This document shows, piece by piece, positions 43,901-58,900 of a stretch of DNA of 64,000 nt. Each line of letters begins with the position of its first letter. Positions within the stretch are counted from its first letter, which is position 1. Source of the DNA: Bradyrhizobium genosp. SA-3 (GTDB lineage: Bacteria > Pseudomonadota > Alphaproteobacteria > Rhizobiales > Xanthobacteraceae); the NCBI RefSeq assembly GCF_004212635.1, contig NZ_PSRT01000011.1:1-64000 (forward strand). The letters run 5' to 3'. The notes beneath the pieces are model-generated. The model saw nothing but the letters and a program-made list of their open reading frames with translations. It ran no database searches and was not told the DNA's origin. The translations under genes were made by a program, and so were the position numbers.

Positions 43901-46900
43901 TTTGCCGGAGCGATGGGACACGATCCGGCGTTTACCTTCTGCGCATTGTTGGCTTTCGCCGCCAGTCTGGCCGTCGCCGCCGTCATCCTCAATCGCCACT
44001 ATGAACGGCGGGCGCGACTACCGCCGGCGGAGATGAACGGTCGGCCGAGCTACAACTCGGTCCGATCAAATTCGCTTGGCGATGTGGCATCACCGGGTTT
44101 TCCATCGGTCTTCTATCGCGTCACAGCTTGCTTGGCCTGCACTGATTTCGGTCTGTCCTGGACGAGCTTCGGGCGACTCCGCCCGCTGCATACGTCGGCT
44201 ATGATCTTTGCGTTCGGCGGCAACGTGCTTATCGCGACCTCGTTCTACGTCGTGCAGAAGACGCCGCACGCGACTGACTGGCGATCTCGCGCCGTGGTTA
44301 GTGGTCGTCGGCTATGGTGTGTGTCAATGTTTTTGTTCTGGTCGCGGGCACCGCTATCTGTTCGGCACCACCCAGTCGAAGGAATACGCCGAGCCGAAGT
44401 GGTACGCCGATCTCTGGCTCACCATCGTCTGGGTCATCTATCCCATTGTGTTCCTTGCGACATTGGTGAAAAGGAAGGAGCCGCAGTCTTTAAACGCGAC
44501 TGTTGCTTCGATGTCACCAAATGGATGAACCGGCGATCTACGCTCGTGTCAAACGAGGGACGACATGTTCGATATTTATTTGAACGGAAGACACGATCTT
44601 TTGGTCGTTCCGCGAGGCTTTGCGATCCCCGCGGGATTGGACGGCAATTGGAAGCGAAAGAAGCGGGCGGTGCGTTCGGTGAGCGATGTCATTCGCCAAG
44701 ATGTGCAACAGCGCGGTTACCACCGACGTAGTTTGATCTCAAATCGGTCGAAGGCGGCAGTTGAGACCTCGTCACACGCGTAGCCAACGCGGCTATCCAC
44801 GCTGAGCCAGTCTTCGAAACTCTCTGGGCAGGATGTCGCCGATGCGGTCGAGAAACTTGCTTACCGCGTCGACGGCAGATGGGAATCCTGCTTCATTAGG
44901 CTTAGGGAGCAAGGTTTCTTTGAAAAAGCGCCGCACGGCGCTGCGGCTTCCCTCAGGATAAGTATTATAGAGCTTTTCCTTGAGTCGATGGCGTGCGCGC
45001 GTGAGTTTTCAGCTGTCCATACTGAAGATACTTGCCGGCCAGCCGCACGGACGGGCGAGCATTGAAGTCGTTAAACAACACTTGGCCATCTATTATAGCA
45101 GCGGCCCAGAGTGGCCGGCGCGTATGAAGCGCATCGCAAGCCGCGCGCCCCAGCTCGATGTTTTCGGCCAAAGGCTGATCGAGCGAGAGGCCGGGTGCTG
45201 GATTATCACCGAGGAGGGAAGGAAGTCTCTTGAGACGCTCGAACAGCTAGATCGGGGTGTTATGCAGGGTCAGGTTGAGCGGGAGATCGCGCAAGAGCCC
45301 GAAGATGAGCAGCCGTCCCTGGTGTCTTCGCAGCTGCGAACGAGCGCGTGCAGAAAGCGCTGCCCGGCAAGCGATTGAGCCCGCGCAAAGGCCTATCAGC
45401 GTGACGGCTTGCCGCTCAATCCCTTGCTGATGGCCACGTACTCCGATTAGATCGCGCAAGTTCAGTTTGGAGATAATGCAATGGCAATGGGTACTGTGAA
45501 GTGGTTCAACGCGACCAAGGGATATGGCTTCATCCAACCTGAGGATGGAGGAGCTGACGTCTTCGTGCACATCAGCGCGGTCGAGAAGGCCGGCTACACC
45601 AATCTCGCGGAAGGCGCCCGGGTCAGTTACGAGATGAAGGCCGGTCGTTGAGGCAAAATCAGTGCGGAGAATCTGCGTATTGGTTGACGACGTCGCCGGG
45701 CGAGGGACTCTGCCCGGTCCTTCAGCGCTCTGACCGCCTCTGGCGTTCCGACCTGGAGTGTGGCTTCCTTACGAAGCCATCGAGTGGCCTCAGCATGTCA
45801 TCTCGAAGGCTTGTCGTTGCTTTTTCAGCAAACATCTTATCCCCGAGATTGGGCATGATGATCTTGAATTGGGGTAGAGGGCATCAATTGCGCGGGCTGC
45901 ATGAGATCGAGCGCAATCTGTCGAGCATTCCGGATCCGACCTCGGCACGCGTGAACCTCACCGATAACCGGCTCGCTCGAGTCGAGGACCATCAAGGGGC
46001 CGCGGTCTCTCTACGCGAAATTGGATACATCACACCGAAAGCGAATTGGACGAAAAGCGCGCGATCAAAGCTGAAGCGCGGCCCGTGACTTCACGTCGGC
46101 CGCCTCTCTCTAAGAAATCATCGCGGACGCTGAAACCACAACATCTTTCCGTTCTCTGTCCTTCTTCTAAAGAAGTGAAAGTTGTTCATCCGGCCACACT
46201 TTGCCCCTCCGACGCGTTGAGCCGAGCCCGGACGACGGACGAGACCGACCTGGCGTCTAGATAAGGCAGCGCGCCAATCGTCATAAGGAGACCATAGTAA
46301 GAGATCGCCACGATGTCTCCAGGGCCTCGATGTTTGATCGCTCTAGGTTTAATACAAATCACGAACCTCCCCGAGTTGCAGGTGTTGAGGTTCATCGCGA
46401 TTGGCTTGCTCATCCCAGAACATGTTAGTCTACGTGCTTAGCTTCGAATAGAAAGGCGTCGATTGGGGCTGCATTTAATTATAACGAAGCCTCTCAACAC
46501 GGCGTCTGTACGAAGTTTACAATTCCACAGCTGCACTAGTCCAGACGCCTTGTCTTCCGAAAGCATGACCGAGCTTATACCCCGGCGCGAGTTCCTATGA
46601 TTGTCTCATTTTTACGGTCGTCGCTCCGAAAAAACTGTGTTACAAGCCGCTCCTCTCAAAAGGAGCATTCATCGTGAAAAAAGCAACCAAGAAACGCGTT
46701 AAGCGGCGCGAGTGGACGAAGGCAGATATCAAAGAGCTCAAAGTCCATTCGAAGGCTCGAACTCCGGTCATCAAAATAGCAAAAATGACCAAACGCAGTG
46801 TCGGTGCGCTACGCCAGAAGGCCTTAAATCTCGGAATCGGACTCGGACATCAGCGGTAATTTTGAGCAACGCTGGCCACTGGCGCGGTAGGGCGGCTCGC

Positions 46901-49900
46901 GGGCCGCCCTCCATGGCCATACAAACTTTGTCGCACATTAGCTTTGCCGATCCGCGCTGAGAGAGTTTTTCACGCACGTGCTGGATGGCCTTCAATGTCG
47001 CGGAACGGGCTCCAACGCCTCCTCATCTTTGATCGTTTCGACGGCCGCTTGCGATGTATGATCGCGAGTGAAGACATAGTCTTAGCCATAGCCCTGTCTC
47101 GAAGATAAAGCCCCGACACACTCGGTCCCGGCATGCATGCGATGGGGCCACATCGCCCAGTCCGAGGCGCGTTAGCGTTTCGAGAAGCTGACCACTCCCA
47201 GACGAACTCCCGTAGGGGCCGACTCTAGCATCCGTTCGCCAGCAGCTTCTTCAGCTTCGGCGAGGCAGTCTTGGCCGCGCTGGGCCGAACAATCGGCTGA
47301 CCGCTTTAGCCAAATGGAAACAACCTCGCGAATGGGGCATCCTCGAAGCTCATGCCAGGCTAAAGTTTGGGCGCAAGCGGACGCCGCCGAACCTGTCGGT
47401 TAGCTCGAGCTCCAAAGCGATATGGCGCGCTCAGCAGCAATTGAAAAAGCGCTCTGTTAGCTTGATAGATGGCGGCGGAGCGGTTACGTCCTGAACCCGT
47501 CATCACCTGCGCGCCCTCGGCGTTGTGAACGGACCACAACCACCTGCGACCGCGCTGCTTCAAGAAATACTCGAAGGATGGCAGACTGGACATGGTTAGC
47601 TAGCTTCATTTCTGACGGTCGTGCGTTTGCTCTTCTGAATCCCAGAGCGGGCCCTCTCCAGACGATGCCTCACTGTAACAAGCTTGGCAATGAACTCGCT
47701 GGATGGGTCAACACCGAATTCATCAAATGCGAGCTCATCCCGCGCTTTCTGTCGTGGCGCCAAAGTCGCGAGATGCTTGCGCCTTTTGGCCGTCAGCGAC
47801 ATATGCACGATCCGGGCATCGCTCGCGGAGGACTTGCGCCGCAGGAAACGTTTTTCTCTAGCAGCTTTATAGTGGGTGCTCACGAAGGAAGGGTCGACGT
47901 GCATCGATCGTGACGCCAGGTTGAGCAGTACACCCTTTTCTTTGCCCAAATAGGCTACCGCCATCAGGATCGTCCATCGTGGCCCAGTGATGCCCAGCAC
48001 ATTGGCAGAATTTGGCAAGTTCTTCGAGACACGCATTGATCAATCTGATCTCCCACATGAACGGTCGGACAATCACATCTCCGTCAGTAGAGATGCGGCC
48101 AAGCGCGCTTGCTGGATCAGGTAAATCCGGCGGCATCTTAGGTCAGGTTCTGTCCTTGACAAGCGTCCCTAGCGCCGAATAGGGAGAACAACGCTGCAAG
48201 AGCAGGTAAATCAAATACTTGGTATTATTCGGAGGGACGGGCTTGCGAAAAACAGGCTGGCCGGAGCTATGGCTCAGTGTCTTGACGGGCCAGCGGCAGC
48301 ATTCAGGGAAAGTTGCGTCAGGATCAATACCCGCTGACAAGATTGATGCGCCCTGCCAAGTGAGATGTCCGCGATATGATCTGCTTCTTTGCCCCGCTCG
48401 CCTTAGCCGAATTTCTTTGGTGTACGCCGAGCATCAGCGAGGTGCATGTCGCATTTACGTTTCAAATGGCGCAGCAAACAGCAACGTGCCGATTATAGGT
48501 AGCAACGTTCCATCTGCCGCGGACGGTTATTCGGTAAACCTCCGTATAGTTCTTTCCAACCTTCCCATATCCGCAGGCAATCTTCGTGCGATTGAGTTGG
48601 CCCTTGACTTGGGCTCAGCTGTCGAGCAACCGAGGCGCGATTGCCGGTGTCGAACCTTTCTGTGATCCGGCCCAATCGATCGAACTGAACGGATCTCACA
48701 TCATGGGTGGCAGGAAAGATTCTTGTCCTATTGACGCTTGGTACGCAAGCCGTCGGCCCCAAGCGATCCCGCGGCTGGCTTTATTTGGCTCGATCGAACG
48801 AGCGGGGACGAGGTTCGCTTTTCAAGCACGAGGGTCTGAACGATGAGCGGACGTTTTGGCCGTTCGCCTGCGGTGTGCTTTCTCCTCGGTCTTCCGCGAT
48901 CCGGGACGACACTCCTGGCGCACTTGCTCCAGCACCATCCAGACATCGTGGCTCCGCCTGAACCCTGGTTGATATTGGCGCTTGAAGCATTTGGCAGGGT
49001 GGATCAGCGTCACCCGGCGGGCAGCTCACTGATTGAGGCCGCGACCTCCGAATTCCTGGGGCGGATAGATCGCCCGATCGTCAGCCGCGCTTTTGCCGAT
49101 GCAGCATACGATCAGTATCTGGCAGAAGCGGGCAAGCGCATCATCATAGACAAGACACCACGCTATTGGACGGTGCTTGAGTTTCTTGAATCTGTCTATC
49201 CAGAAGCGCCACACATCCTTCTGATGCGCAATCCCTATGCCATCGCCGCTTCACTGAAATCGACGTGGGGCATCCCACTGCGGACAGAAAGCTCGCATTC
49301 GGTTAGCGTATCCAGTCTCGTCGATCTCATGCTCCGTCTGCCCGACGTCATCATAACTTCACTCGCCGATTTGGTTCTGGGCCTTCCCAAGCTCGCCGCG
49401 CACCGCACTCGCCGGCAGACACAGTTCGTGCAATACGAACTGCTCGTGGCGCATCCGGACGAGGAAATCCGGCGCCTGTTGACGGGGCTCGGCTGTGACC
49501 CAGCGGCCGTCGCATCGGCTGGGATGAGACAAGCAGATTATCTTCGATCCAGCAGCTTTGGGGATCGAAAAATCCTAGAACGAAACGCCGTCGACGAAAG
49601 CTCTGTCAAGTCATGGCAATCTCAATTGAGCGTCGAAGAGATGCAAACCGTGACTGATTTGGTCGGCGCTGAGCTTTTGCTAGAACTCGGATATGAGCAG
49701 GAACTGCTGCATGCACAGAAAGCCGGAGTGCTGGATAAGGGAGGGGAGGTAACCGAACTCTATCGTCGGATATTCCGAACATGGTGGGATTTGCGAAGTA
49801 CCAAGACGGGAGCATTATCCGGCCCTTCTCACACTGGAGCGCCGGTCCACACTGCTTGGAACGTTTCGGAGAACCGCGACGCGGCTATCGAGATGTTGAG

Positions 49901-52900
49901 AGGCGAGGTCGCGCGGCTTGAGCAGATCCTCAATATCTCCTAGGGCGATCTGAATGCTTGCGATCAAAACACGCTGGTTGATTTAGCCAAGATCTTTAAC
50001 CCGCACGAGCTGATCTCCCGATCAGGTGTGACGCAGGCGCCGGCCGCACCAGCGGGCGGAATGCGATATGCTGCCGCGTCTGCAAGTCTGCTGTCCAATG
50101 GGGCTTGACCTCATGGAGGAGCCTGCCTCTTGGCCGGCCGTTTCCGCCGCGGATATTCCCCACTCCGGGCTGGAGCCATAGAACGGCGAAGAACAGAGAT
50201 CCTGCATCGAAAAGAAGATATATGCTGCCGAAACATCTGCGCCGTCTCGAGGCTGAATCGATTGAAATCATGCGTGATGTGGTCGCCGAGTTCAAAAGGC
50301 CGGTCATGCTTTACTCGATCGGAAAAGACTCGAGCGTGATGCTGCACATTGCAATCAAGGCGTTCTATCCGGCAAAAGTGCCTTTCCCCCTGCTTCACGT
50401 TGACACGACCTGGAAGTTCCGCGAGATGATCAGCTTCCGGGACGCGACAGCCAGGCGGCTCGGCCTCGACCTGATCGTCCACGTCAACAAGGAGGGCATC
50501 GCGCGCGGGATCAATCCAATCGATTCCGGCTCCGCGCTCCATACCCAGGTGATGAAGACCGACGCGCTGAAGCAGGCGCTCGACCTCCACGGATTTGATG
50601 CGGCCTTTGGTGGAGCCCGGCGCGATGAGGAAAAGAGCCGCGCAAAAGAACGGATACTCTCCTTCCGTTCGGCCGGACACGTATGGGACCCCCGTAACCA
50701 GCGGCCGGAGCTCTGGAGCCTGTTCAACACACGGATCCGCCAGGGCGAAACCATGCGAGTGTTTGCGATGTCAAATTGGACCGAGCTCGATGTGTGGGAA
50801 TACATCATGCTCGAGAAGATTCCGGTCGTTCCGCTCTACTTCGCAAAACAAAGACCGATAGTGCGTCGAAATGGTGCGACGATCATGATCGACGACAAGC
50901 GATTGCCGCTTAATTGCGACGAGACGCCGGAAATGCGGATGATCCGCTTTCGTACGCTTGGATGTTATCCTTTGAGCGGGGCTATTGAATCCGATGCGAC
51001 GACGATCGAAGACATCGTCGCAGAAATGCAGACTGCGACTGTGTCGGAGCGCCAGGGGCGCCTAATTGATACCGATGAAGCCGCTTCAATGGAGAAGAAG
51101 AAGCGGGAAGGCTACTTTTGATGTTTACAAAGCCGACGGAACCGGTCCCGGCCAGGACAAAGGATCAGCTGCGATTCATCACATGTGGCTCGGTGGACGA
51201 CGGCAAATCGACGTTGATCGGCCGATTACTGCACGACAGCAAGATGATCTACCACGATCAGCTCACGGTGCTGGAACGCGACAGCATCAAGCACGGTAGC
51301 ACCGGGAATGACATCGATTTCGCGCTGCTCATGGACGGGCTGGAGGCCGAACGGGAGCAGGGCATCACGATCGATGTCGCCTACCGCTTCTTCACGACGC
51401 CGCGGCGCTCCTTCATGGTGGCCGACACTCCCGGTCACGAGCAGTATACCCGAAATATGGCTACCGGCGCCTCGCATGCTCAGCTCGCCATCATCCTGAT
51501 CGATGCCCGCAAAGGCGTGATGGTTCAGACCCGCCGCCACTCCTTTATCTGTTCGCTGCTCGGTATTCGTCATGTCGTGCTGGCAGTGAACAAGATCGAT
51601 CTTGTCGCATACAACAAGGAGTGCTTCGATCGGATCGCCCGTGACTATCTGGCCTTTGCCGCCGGTCTCGGCTTCACCTCGATCGTTCCGATCCCGATCT
51701 CGGCGCGCTACGGCGACAACGTCGTGGACCGCTCCGCTCGTGCCAACTGGTATCATGGTCCCTGCCTGCTCGAGCATTTGGAGAGCATTGACATCCCGTC
51801 CGGCACCGCAAGCCAGGGTTTCCGCTTTCCGGTCCAATGGGTGAACCGGCCCAACCCGGATTTTCGGGGCTATGCCGGGTCGGTGGCTTCCGGGAGGATC
51901 TCGGCAGGAGACGAGATCGTTGTCGCCGCGTCGGGCCGGACCTCGCGCGTCAAGCGGATCGTGACCCACGATGGCGACCTTGTCGGCGCCGAAGCCGGCG
52001 ATGCGGTTACCATTACACTGGAAGACGAAATCGATATCGGCCGTGGCGACATTCTGTCGCGACCGGACGACCGACCGAAGGTCGCCGACCAGTTCGCCGC
52101 TTATGTGATCTGGATGGACAAGGAGCCGCTCGCTCCCGGACGCAATTACGTCCTGCGGATTGGATCGCAGACGATTGCCGGCAGCATTATCGCAATTAGG
52201 CATCGGATCGACGTCAACACTTGTGAGCATCTGGCCGCCGGGACGCTTTCCCTCAACGAGATCGCCTTCTGCGATGTTGCAACCGCAATGCCCGCAGTAT
52301 TCGATCCTTACGACGTCAATCGAAAGACCGGATCATTTATCTTCATCGATCGTTACACGAATCGTACGGTCGGGGCCGGCATGATAGCCTTTCCGCTACG
52401 GCGGGCCACCAATATTGCTAGGCAAGCGCTATCCGTGGACAGGAGGGAGCGCGCCGCGCTCAAGAATCAGAAGCCTTGCGTCATCTGGTTCACTGGCCTG
52501 TCTGGCGCGGGAAAGTCGACGATTGCCAACCTGGTTGATCAAAAGCTGTTTGCGATGTCGCGGCATACCATGCTGCTGGATGGCGACAACCTCCGGCACG
52601 GATTGAACGCCGACCTTGGCTTCTCGGAGGTGGACCGCGTGGAGAACATTCGGCGTGTCGGTGAAGTTGCCAAGTTGATGGCGGACAGCGGCTTGATCGT
52701 GATCTGCTCGTTCATCTCGCCCTCTAGGGCCGAACGGGACAGGGTGCGCGGCCTGGTTGGCAAGGAAGAGTTCATAGAAGTCTTTGTCGATACGCCGATC
52801 GAGGAATGCGCGCGGCGAGACCCAAAAGGCCTGTATTCAAAGGTGAAATCCGGCAAGATCAAGAACTTCACCGGGATCGATTCGTGCTACGAAGCACCAA

Positions 52901-55900
52901 CAACACCGGAGCTTCATCTCAGGACCATGGAGCAGACCCTAGAGCATTCAGCGGAAGCGGTAGTGGATGTCTTGATGGCGCGCTCAATTCTTGATGGTTA
53001 GATGTCCCTCGCATCGCACCATCGATTCGCACAATATCTTGCTGGCCCGGCCAAGGCGATTCGGCTCAGGCGGGGCCTGTGATCGGACTTTTCACTAAAG
53101 GAACAAAATGGTCGCACCCACTCCTCGACTGCCCGCTTCCGGTTACGTGCTCGAAGTGGATGGTCAATTCAAGACCGAGTACGCGAGCAGAGATGGAGCA
53201 TGGGCGGAAGCGGAGGAGCTCAAGAAGCGCCGTCCCATGCTCCAGATCAGAATCTACGACGCGATGACAAAGGCCAGAGAGGAAGTCCGACTTCCAGTAG
53301 GTTGAGTTTTTCGCTTAGCGCTTCTTACTACGCGTGCGGCCAGCGACACGCAAGCTCCCGTTAAAGCCGAGCCAGGCAGCGTCTCGGCCGGCTTCGATCT
53401 CTCGCGCAGTATGAGGCTGAGGCCTCGGTTTTCCGGGCCTGGCCGCATCCGGCGAGCGGGCGCTTGCTTCAGTATATTGACCAATCCGAACTTAGCAGTC
53501 GACCACGACTCCTTCCTGGCGCGGCCATGCCAGCTTTCGGTAAGCTTGCTTCCTTTTGGCCCTCCGCTCGTCGGCGGACACCGCCCGCGTACGCCCCGCG
53601 CCTTCGCATCGCGAGACAACGCAGCCGCGAACCTTAGCCATCCTGCGCTGCGCTACGGACCTCCGCCGCGCTTCGGATTCTGCCCCATCCCGCCTGCCGT
53701 CGCTGATCGCCATGAAGGCGGCCATGGGCGCGGCCGAAAAGGCAAGGGAGCTCATCCATGGCGGGCGACAAGGACGATCTCTTGATGATCTGCTCTTTTC
53801 AACCGTCAACCTGTTCGACCGCGCGGTAGACCGCGTCGAACGCGAGCTCGCCATCAACGAGCAGGCGCTGCAGAGGAGCCAACGCGAGCAGAACGGCTCG
53901 GAGGTGCGATCCGTCGAACCAGAGCGCCTCACCGCCGAGGTACTTGCGTTCATTGAGTGCCGAGACGCGATGGAACTCCGGCTCACCCTGGGGCTCACGC
54001 TTTGGACCAGCCGTCAACCACGGCACGCTCACCTTGGCGATGATTGATCCGTGAGACGTTCTCGCCGCGAAGCGGCGTGCAGAACCGAGAGATGCTGCCA
54101 GCCTGGCGATCGCTTTCAGAGAGGGACACGTGCCACTCATCTGGAGTCGGCTCGACGTAGCCTAGCAAAGCAGGACGACATGTTCTGCGGCGACTCGCCG
54201 AAAGGTGTCAAACTGACCGTTGCTAAACGGCCAGCGATCCAGGTCGCTCAATTGCCTTCAAGCCGGACCCGACCCACACCCTGACAAGGCCGCTCCATTC
54301 AAGCGCAACGACGTGATACCGGCAGTCATGTGCGACGAGGGCGTACACTTTCCAGGCACCAGCATCCAGGAGGATCTCGCCGGCACCGGGGAGAAGCTCG
54401 GTCCTCCATCTGGGGGTGGCGAGGAATCGTACGTGAACGGGAAGATTGGGGCATCACTTACCTGCAGGTAGCGCGCTCGCAGCCGGAATGCCGACAGTCC
54501 TGATGTCGAACTCTCAAATTATTCTAGCTCGCTGTGAATCTCCGCACTCTGCTGCCTACGTCGGCTTCTCGCCGCCAGATGGGAGTGCGGTCAGGAAAAA
54601 TTCACGCAAGAAAATCTCGGAGAGGGTTGAAACGCCCCTAACGTCAAGTTGTACGATCTCGAAATGGACAACGACAGTCATCAGCGTCCAAAACTCTCCA
54701 ACGCGCGACGGAGTGCGAATGCATCAAGTCTCAAGCCCACGCATCAGACTCCCGTCGCCAACGACGATCATGCGCCATGCCTTGATCTGCATCCGGGCGC
54801 GATGATCCGACTGCATCGTTTTCCTAACGTCAAGTTTGCCTGAATGGCGCAGGTTCACACGTAAGTCGGTCGGCCGAGCTGCCGCTTCGCGACGCAAGAA
54901 GGTGACCGCGCTCAAGCCTGCGCATGCGTGATGGCTGGATGAGAGCGCGCGTCGGCGCCAATTGCGTGCGAGGGCGCGGTGGCAAAGCCAATTTCTGGGA
55001 GGTCTGAATGGCATCGGTGAGGAGCTTTGTGAAAGATCGTTCTGCATCTGGGATGAGATATGGAGGTTGTCATCCGACAGGGTTTTCGGACAGCGACCCG
55101 AAACGCGCCCGCGATCCATGGCGTTTGACCCGAAGCTGTTGACCGAGGAAGTCGACGCTCGCCACAGGGGCTCCCTGGTGGGGTGGGCGTACTCCAGATC
55201 CATTGACGAATACAACTTGAGGAGGAATGGTTTGATAAGACAGCGCTCTTTGCTGACGCCTGGTCCATTGTCGTTATCGCTGGCGGTCAGAAGCCAGATG
55301 CAGCTTGATCTCGCATCGCGCGATTGCGAGTTCAAGGAAGTGACCGCCTGCATGAGGCGGCTGATGCTCAACTTGCTGGGAAATTCTGACGACTATTCGG
55401 TGGTGCCTATTCAGGGAGGCGGCTCCTTTGCAATGGAAGCCGCTCTCTCTTCATTTGTGTCCCGAGCCCACAGGCCGCTCGTTTGCATAAACGGCATCTA
55501 TGGCGAGCGCATTTTAAAAATTTTGCGGCTATGGGGCGTCGAAGCACTGAAGCTTGTCAAGCGAGCGACCGATCCTTTTGATCCTCAAGAAATTGGCGAG
55601 TATCTGAGCCGAAATCCTGGCGTTACGCACCTATGTCTCGTGCATTGTGAGACAACAACTGGAATCGTCAATCCACTGGACGCAATCGTGGAGGAGGCGA
55701 GGCGACGTGGCGTAAAGACCATCATCGATGGGATGAGTTCTTTCGGCGCCCTTAACATCGACCTGAGCCAGCGTGGACCTGACGTCCTGGTCACCTCGAG
55801 CAACAAGTGCATAGAAGGGCCGCCGGGAGTGGCATTTGTCATCGCGTCTCGCGAGCTGCTGGAGAATGCGGTTCAAGAACCGAGGTCGTTTGTGCTCGAC

Positions 55901-58900
55901 GTGAGAGATCAATGGCTCTCGCTCGAGCGCACGGGTGAGTGGCGATCGACTCCTCCCACCCACATCGTTCAGGCAACGACAAAGGCCTTGAAGATTCTGC
56001 ACGAGGAGGGCATCGATGCCAGGCGCTGCAGGTACGAGAAGGTCAGGGACGATCTCCTCAAAGAACTCGAAGGAGTGGTGTCTCCGCTGCTGTCCCCGGA
56101 CTTGCAGTCGCCGGTCTGCGTCGCATTCAGTGCGCCGTCTGGAATCGTGGACCAGGCAGGATTCGATGGGCTGTATCGCCACTTGGCGGCCCACAACCTT
56201 TACGTCTACTCGAAGCTGCATCTTCCGACACGGAGTTTTCGCGTCGGTTGCATTGGGGAAATCCAAGCCAGCTGGATCGAGCAGTTGGGGTGCGCTTTTC
56301 GTACATATTTCCGGTCCGGTCAGGCTCGGTTAGCAAGGCCGATGTCGAGCAATGAGGCATGCGGGGCTCGCGTAAAGATGCCGGCTCGAGCGGCCGGGGA
56401 CCCGCAGCTGCCGTTTTCCGCGGAGACTGCTGTTCTGCATGCGGGCTATCGACGCGACCCGGTAACGAAAGCCGTCGCAGTGCCGATTTACCAGAATACG
56501 GCTTATGAACTCGATGGCGATCTAAACCACATTGCTGACGTCTACAACGTCAAGGCCGATGGGTTCACCTACACGAGGATCATCAATCCGACGACCCGCG
56601 CGCTGGAAAAGCGCTACGCCGCCGTCGATATGGGAAGCGACTCGCTCGCCGTTGCGTCAGGTCAAGCGGCGACGTTCCTGGCTATCGTCAACCTGTCAAG
56701 TGGCGAAGTGGGGGACAATGTCGTCGCCTCTCCCTATCTATATGGCAATACCTGGAACCTGCTCCACAATACATTAAAGCGTCTTGGGATCAGCGTGAGG
56801 ACGGCAGATCCTCGAAGGCCCGAGACGTTCGAACGTGCCATTGATGATCGCACGATATGCCTGTTCGGAGAGGTGATTTCGAATCCCTGTCTGATTCCGC
56901 TTCCCGTCAAGCAGCTGGCGGAGATCGGCCGAAAGTACGGCGTGCCTTTGGTCGTGGACAATACGACGACGCCACTGATATGCCGGCCGTCAGATCTCGG
57001 CGCTGCGATTACGACGTACTCAGCAACGAAATATATATGCGGCCATGGCACGACGCTTGGCGGACTGATCGTTGACAACGGCGAGTTTAGCTACCGGAAA
57101 GCCTCTCGCTTTCCCTTGTTCAACCGTCCCGACGATGCGCATGGCGGAATTGTCTGGCATAACGCGGTGCGCGATGTCGACGATCTTGGAAAGAGCGAGT
57201 TTCTGCTCAAGGCTCGCATGACCTGGTTGCGCGATACCGGCGCGGCCATCGCCCCGTTTGCGAGCTTTCAACTGATCCAAGGGCTTGAAACGCTGCCCCT
57301 TCGCATGAAGCAGCACTGCGCGAATGCCAGGATCGTGGCCGACGTTCTCAAGGAGCACCCTAAAGTGCGCCGTGTCTTCTACCCGGGGCTCTTTGAAGGC
57401 GCCGATCGGGAAACCGTCGAACAGACACTCAATACTGCATACGGACACGGGGCGATGGTCATGTTCGAAGTGGAGGACGAGCAGGCTGGGCGCAAGTTCA
57501 TCCAGAACGTCGACTTGATGTATCACGTTTCGAATGTAGGCGATGCCCGAACGCTCGTGACTCATCCTGTCTCGACGACCCACACCACCGTCCCGCGGGA
57601 AAAGCGCGAAGCCGCCGGCATATATGGCGGCTCGATCCGACTTTGCGTCGGCATCGAAGATGTCAACGACATCGTACGCGATCTGGACAAGGCGCTTTCC
57701 GCAATCTGACAACCAGCAAGGCGATCAGGAAGAGGTTCTCATGAATCAGGCAGACGCTTGGAAACTGAGGTCATCACGCTATGAGGCCGTTCAATTCAGC
57801 CGGGAGGTCAATAAGCAGCTCTCCGAGCTGAGGCCCGACAACATCACGGGAGCGGCCTATATTGCCAAAGATTACGCTGTCATCGCAGCGTGCACGCTCG
57901 CGACCGTGTCCATCTCATGGTGGCTCTACCCGCTCGCCGTTCTTCTGATTGGTGCCTATCAGCGCGGATTGACAACCATCGCTCATGATGCGGCTCATCG
58001 GACGCTCGCGAAGAACACGACCTGGAACTACGTCCTCGGCATTCTGTTCGCTTCCTATCCCTTGTTCCAGCGCCACTGGGCCTACCGGATTTCGCACGTC
58101 TATTTGCATCATCCCTATCTCGGGGACCCGGACAAGGATCCCGACCTGAAGTTCTTCCTGGCCAGCGGCGTTTACGACGTGCAGCCTCCGGAGCGGTACG
58201 CTTTCAACATGATCTGGAAGCCGATCTTCGGCGGCGCGACAGTGGCGTATCTGAAGTATCTTTGGACCAACCGGTTTTCGATCACAGAAGCCGAGGATCA
58301 GAGCCGCTCAGGCATACTTATCGACAAGTATGGCTTCTATCTCTTCTGGATCAGCATCCTGGCCGGGTCATATGCTCTTGGGCTGCTCCATATCGTCGTC
58401 CTATTTTGGATCGTGCCCTATCTCACCACGTTTCAGGTCCTCGGCTGGTTTATCGAGCTCGCCGAGCACTCACCTATGTGCGAAACCGAGACGCAGAACG
58501 TCTATCTCACCAGGAATCGGAAAGGAAGTTTCCTTGAGCGGGCCATCCTCGGACAGAATCTGGATGAGTACCACCTCGAGCATCACCTTTCGCCGGGTAT
58601 CCCGTTTTGGCTGTTGCGCAAAGCTCAGAAAATCCGAATGCAGGATCCGAACTACGCGAAGGTTGCCGAGACCTGGGGCGGACTCTTTGTCAAGGGACCC
58701 CAAGGTCAACCTAGCGTCATAACTCAGTTGAAAGAGCGAAATCGACGGTTGTATGAGCAGTCCGTTGCCGAGGTCCGCACGCGAGGGCAGGTGGCGTGAC
58801 GTTGCTACGGCCAGAGCGCGCCCGAGCCGTGGTCGGCGTCACTTCGAACCGTCTTTTGGTGGATGGTGTGCATCGCGACTGGTTGCGGCGCAAATACGTG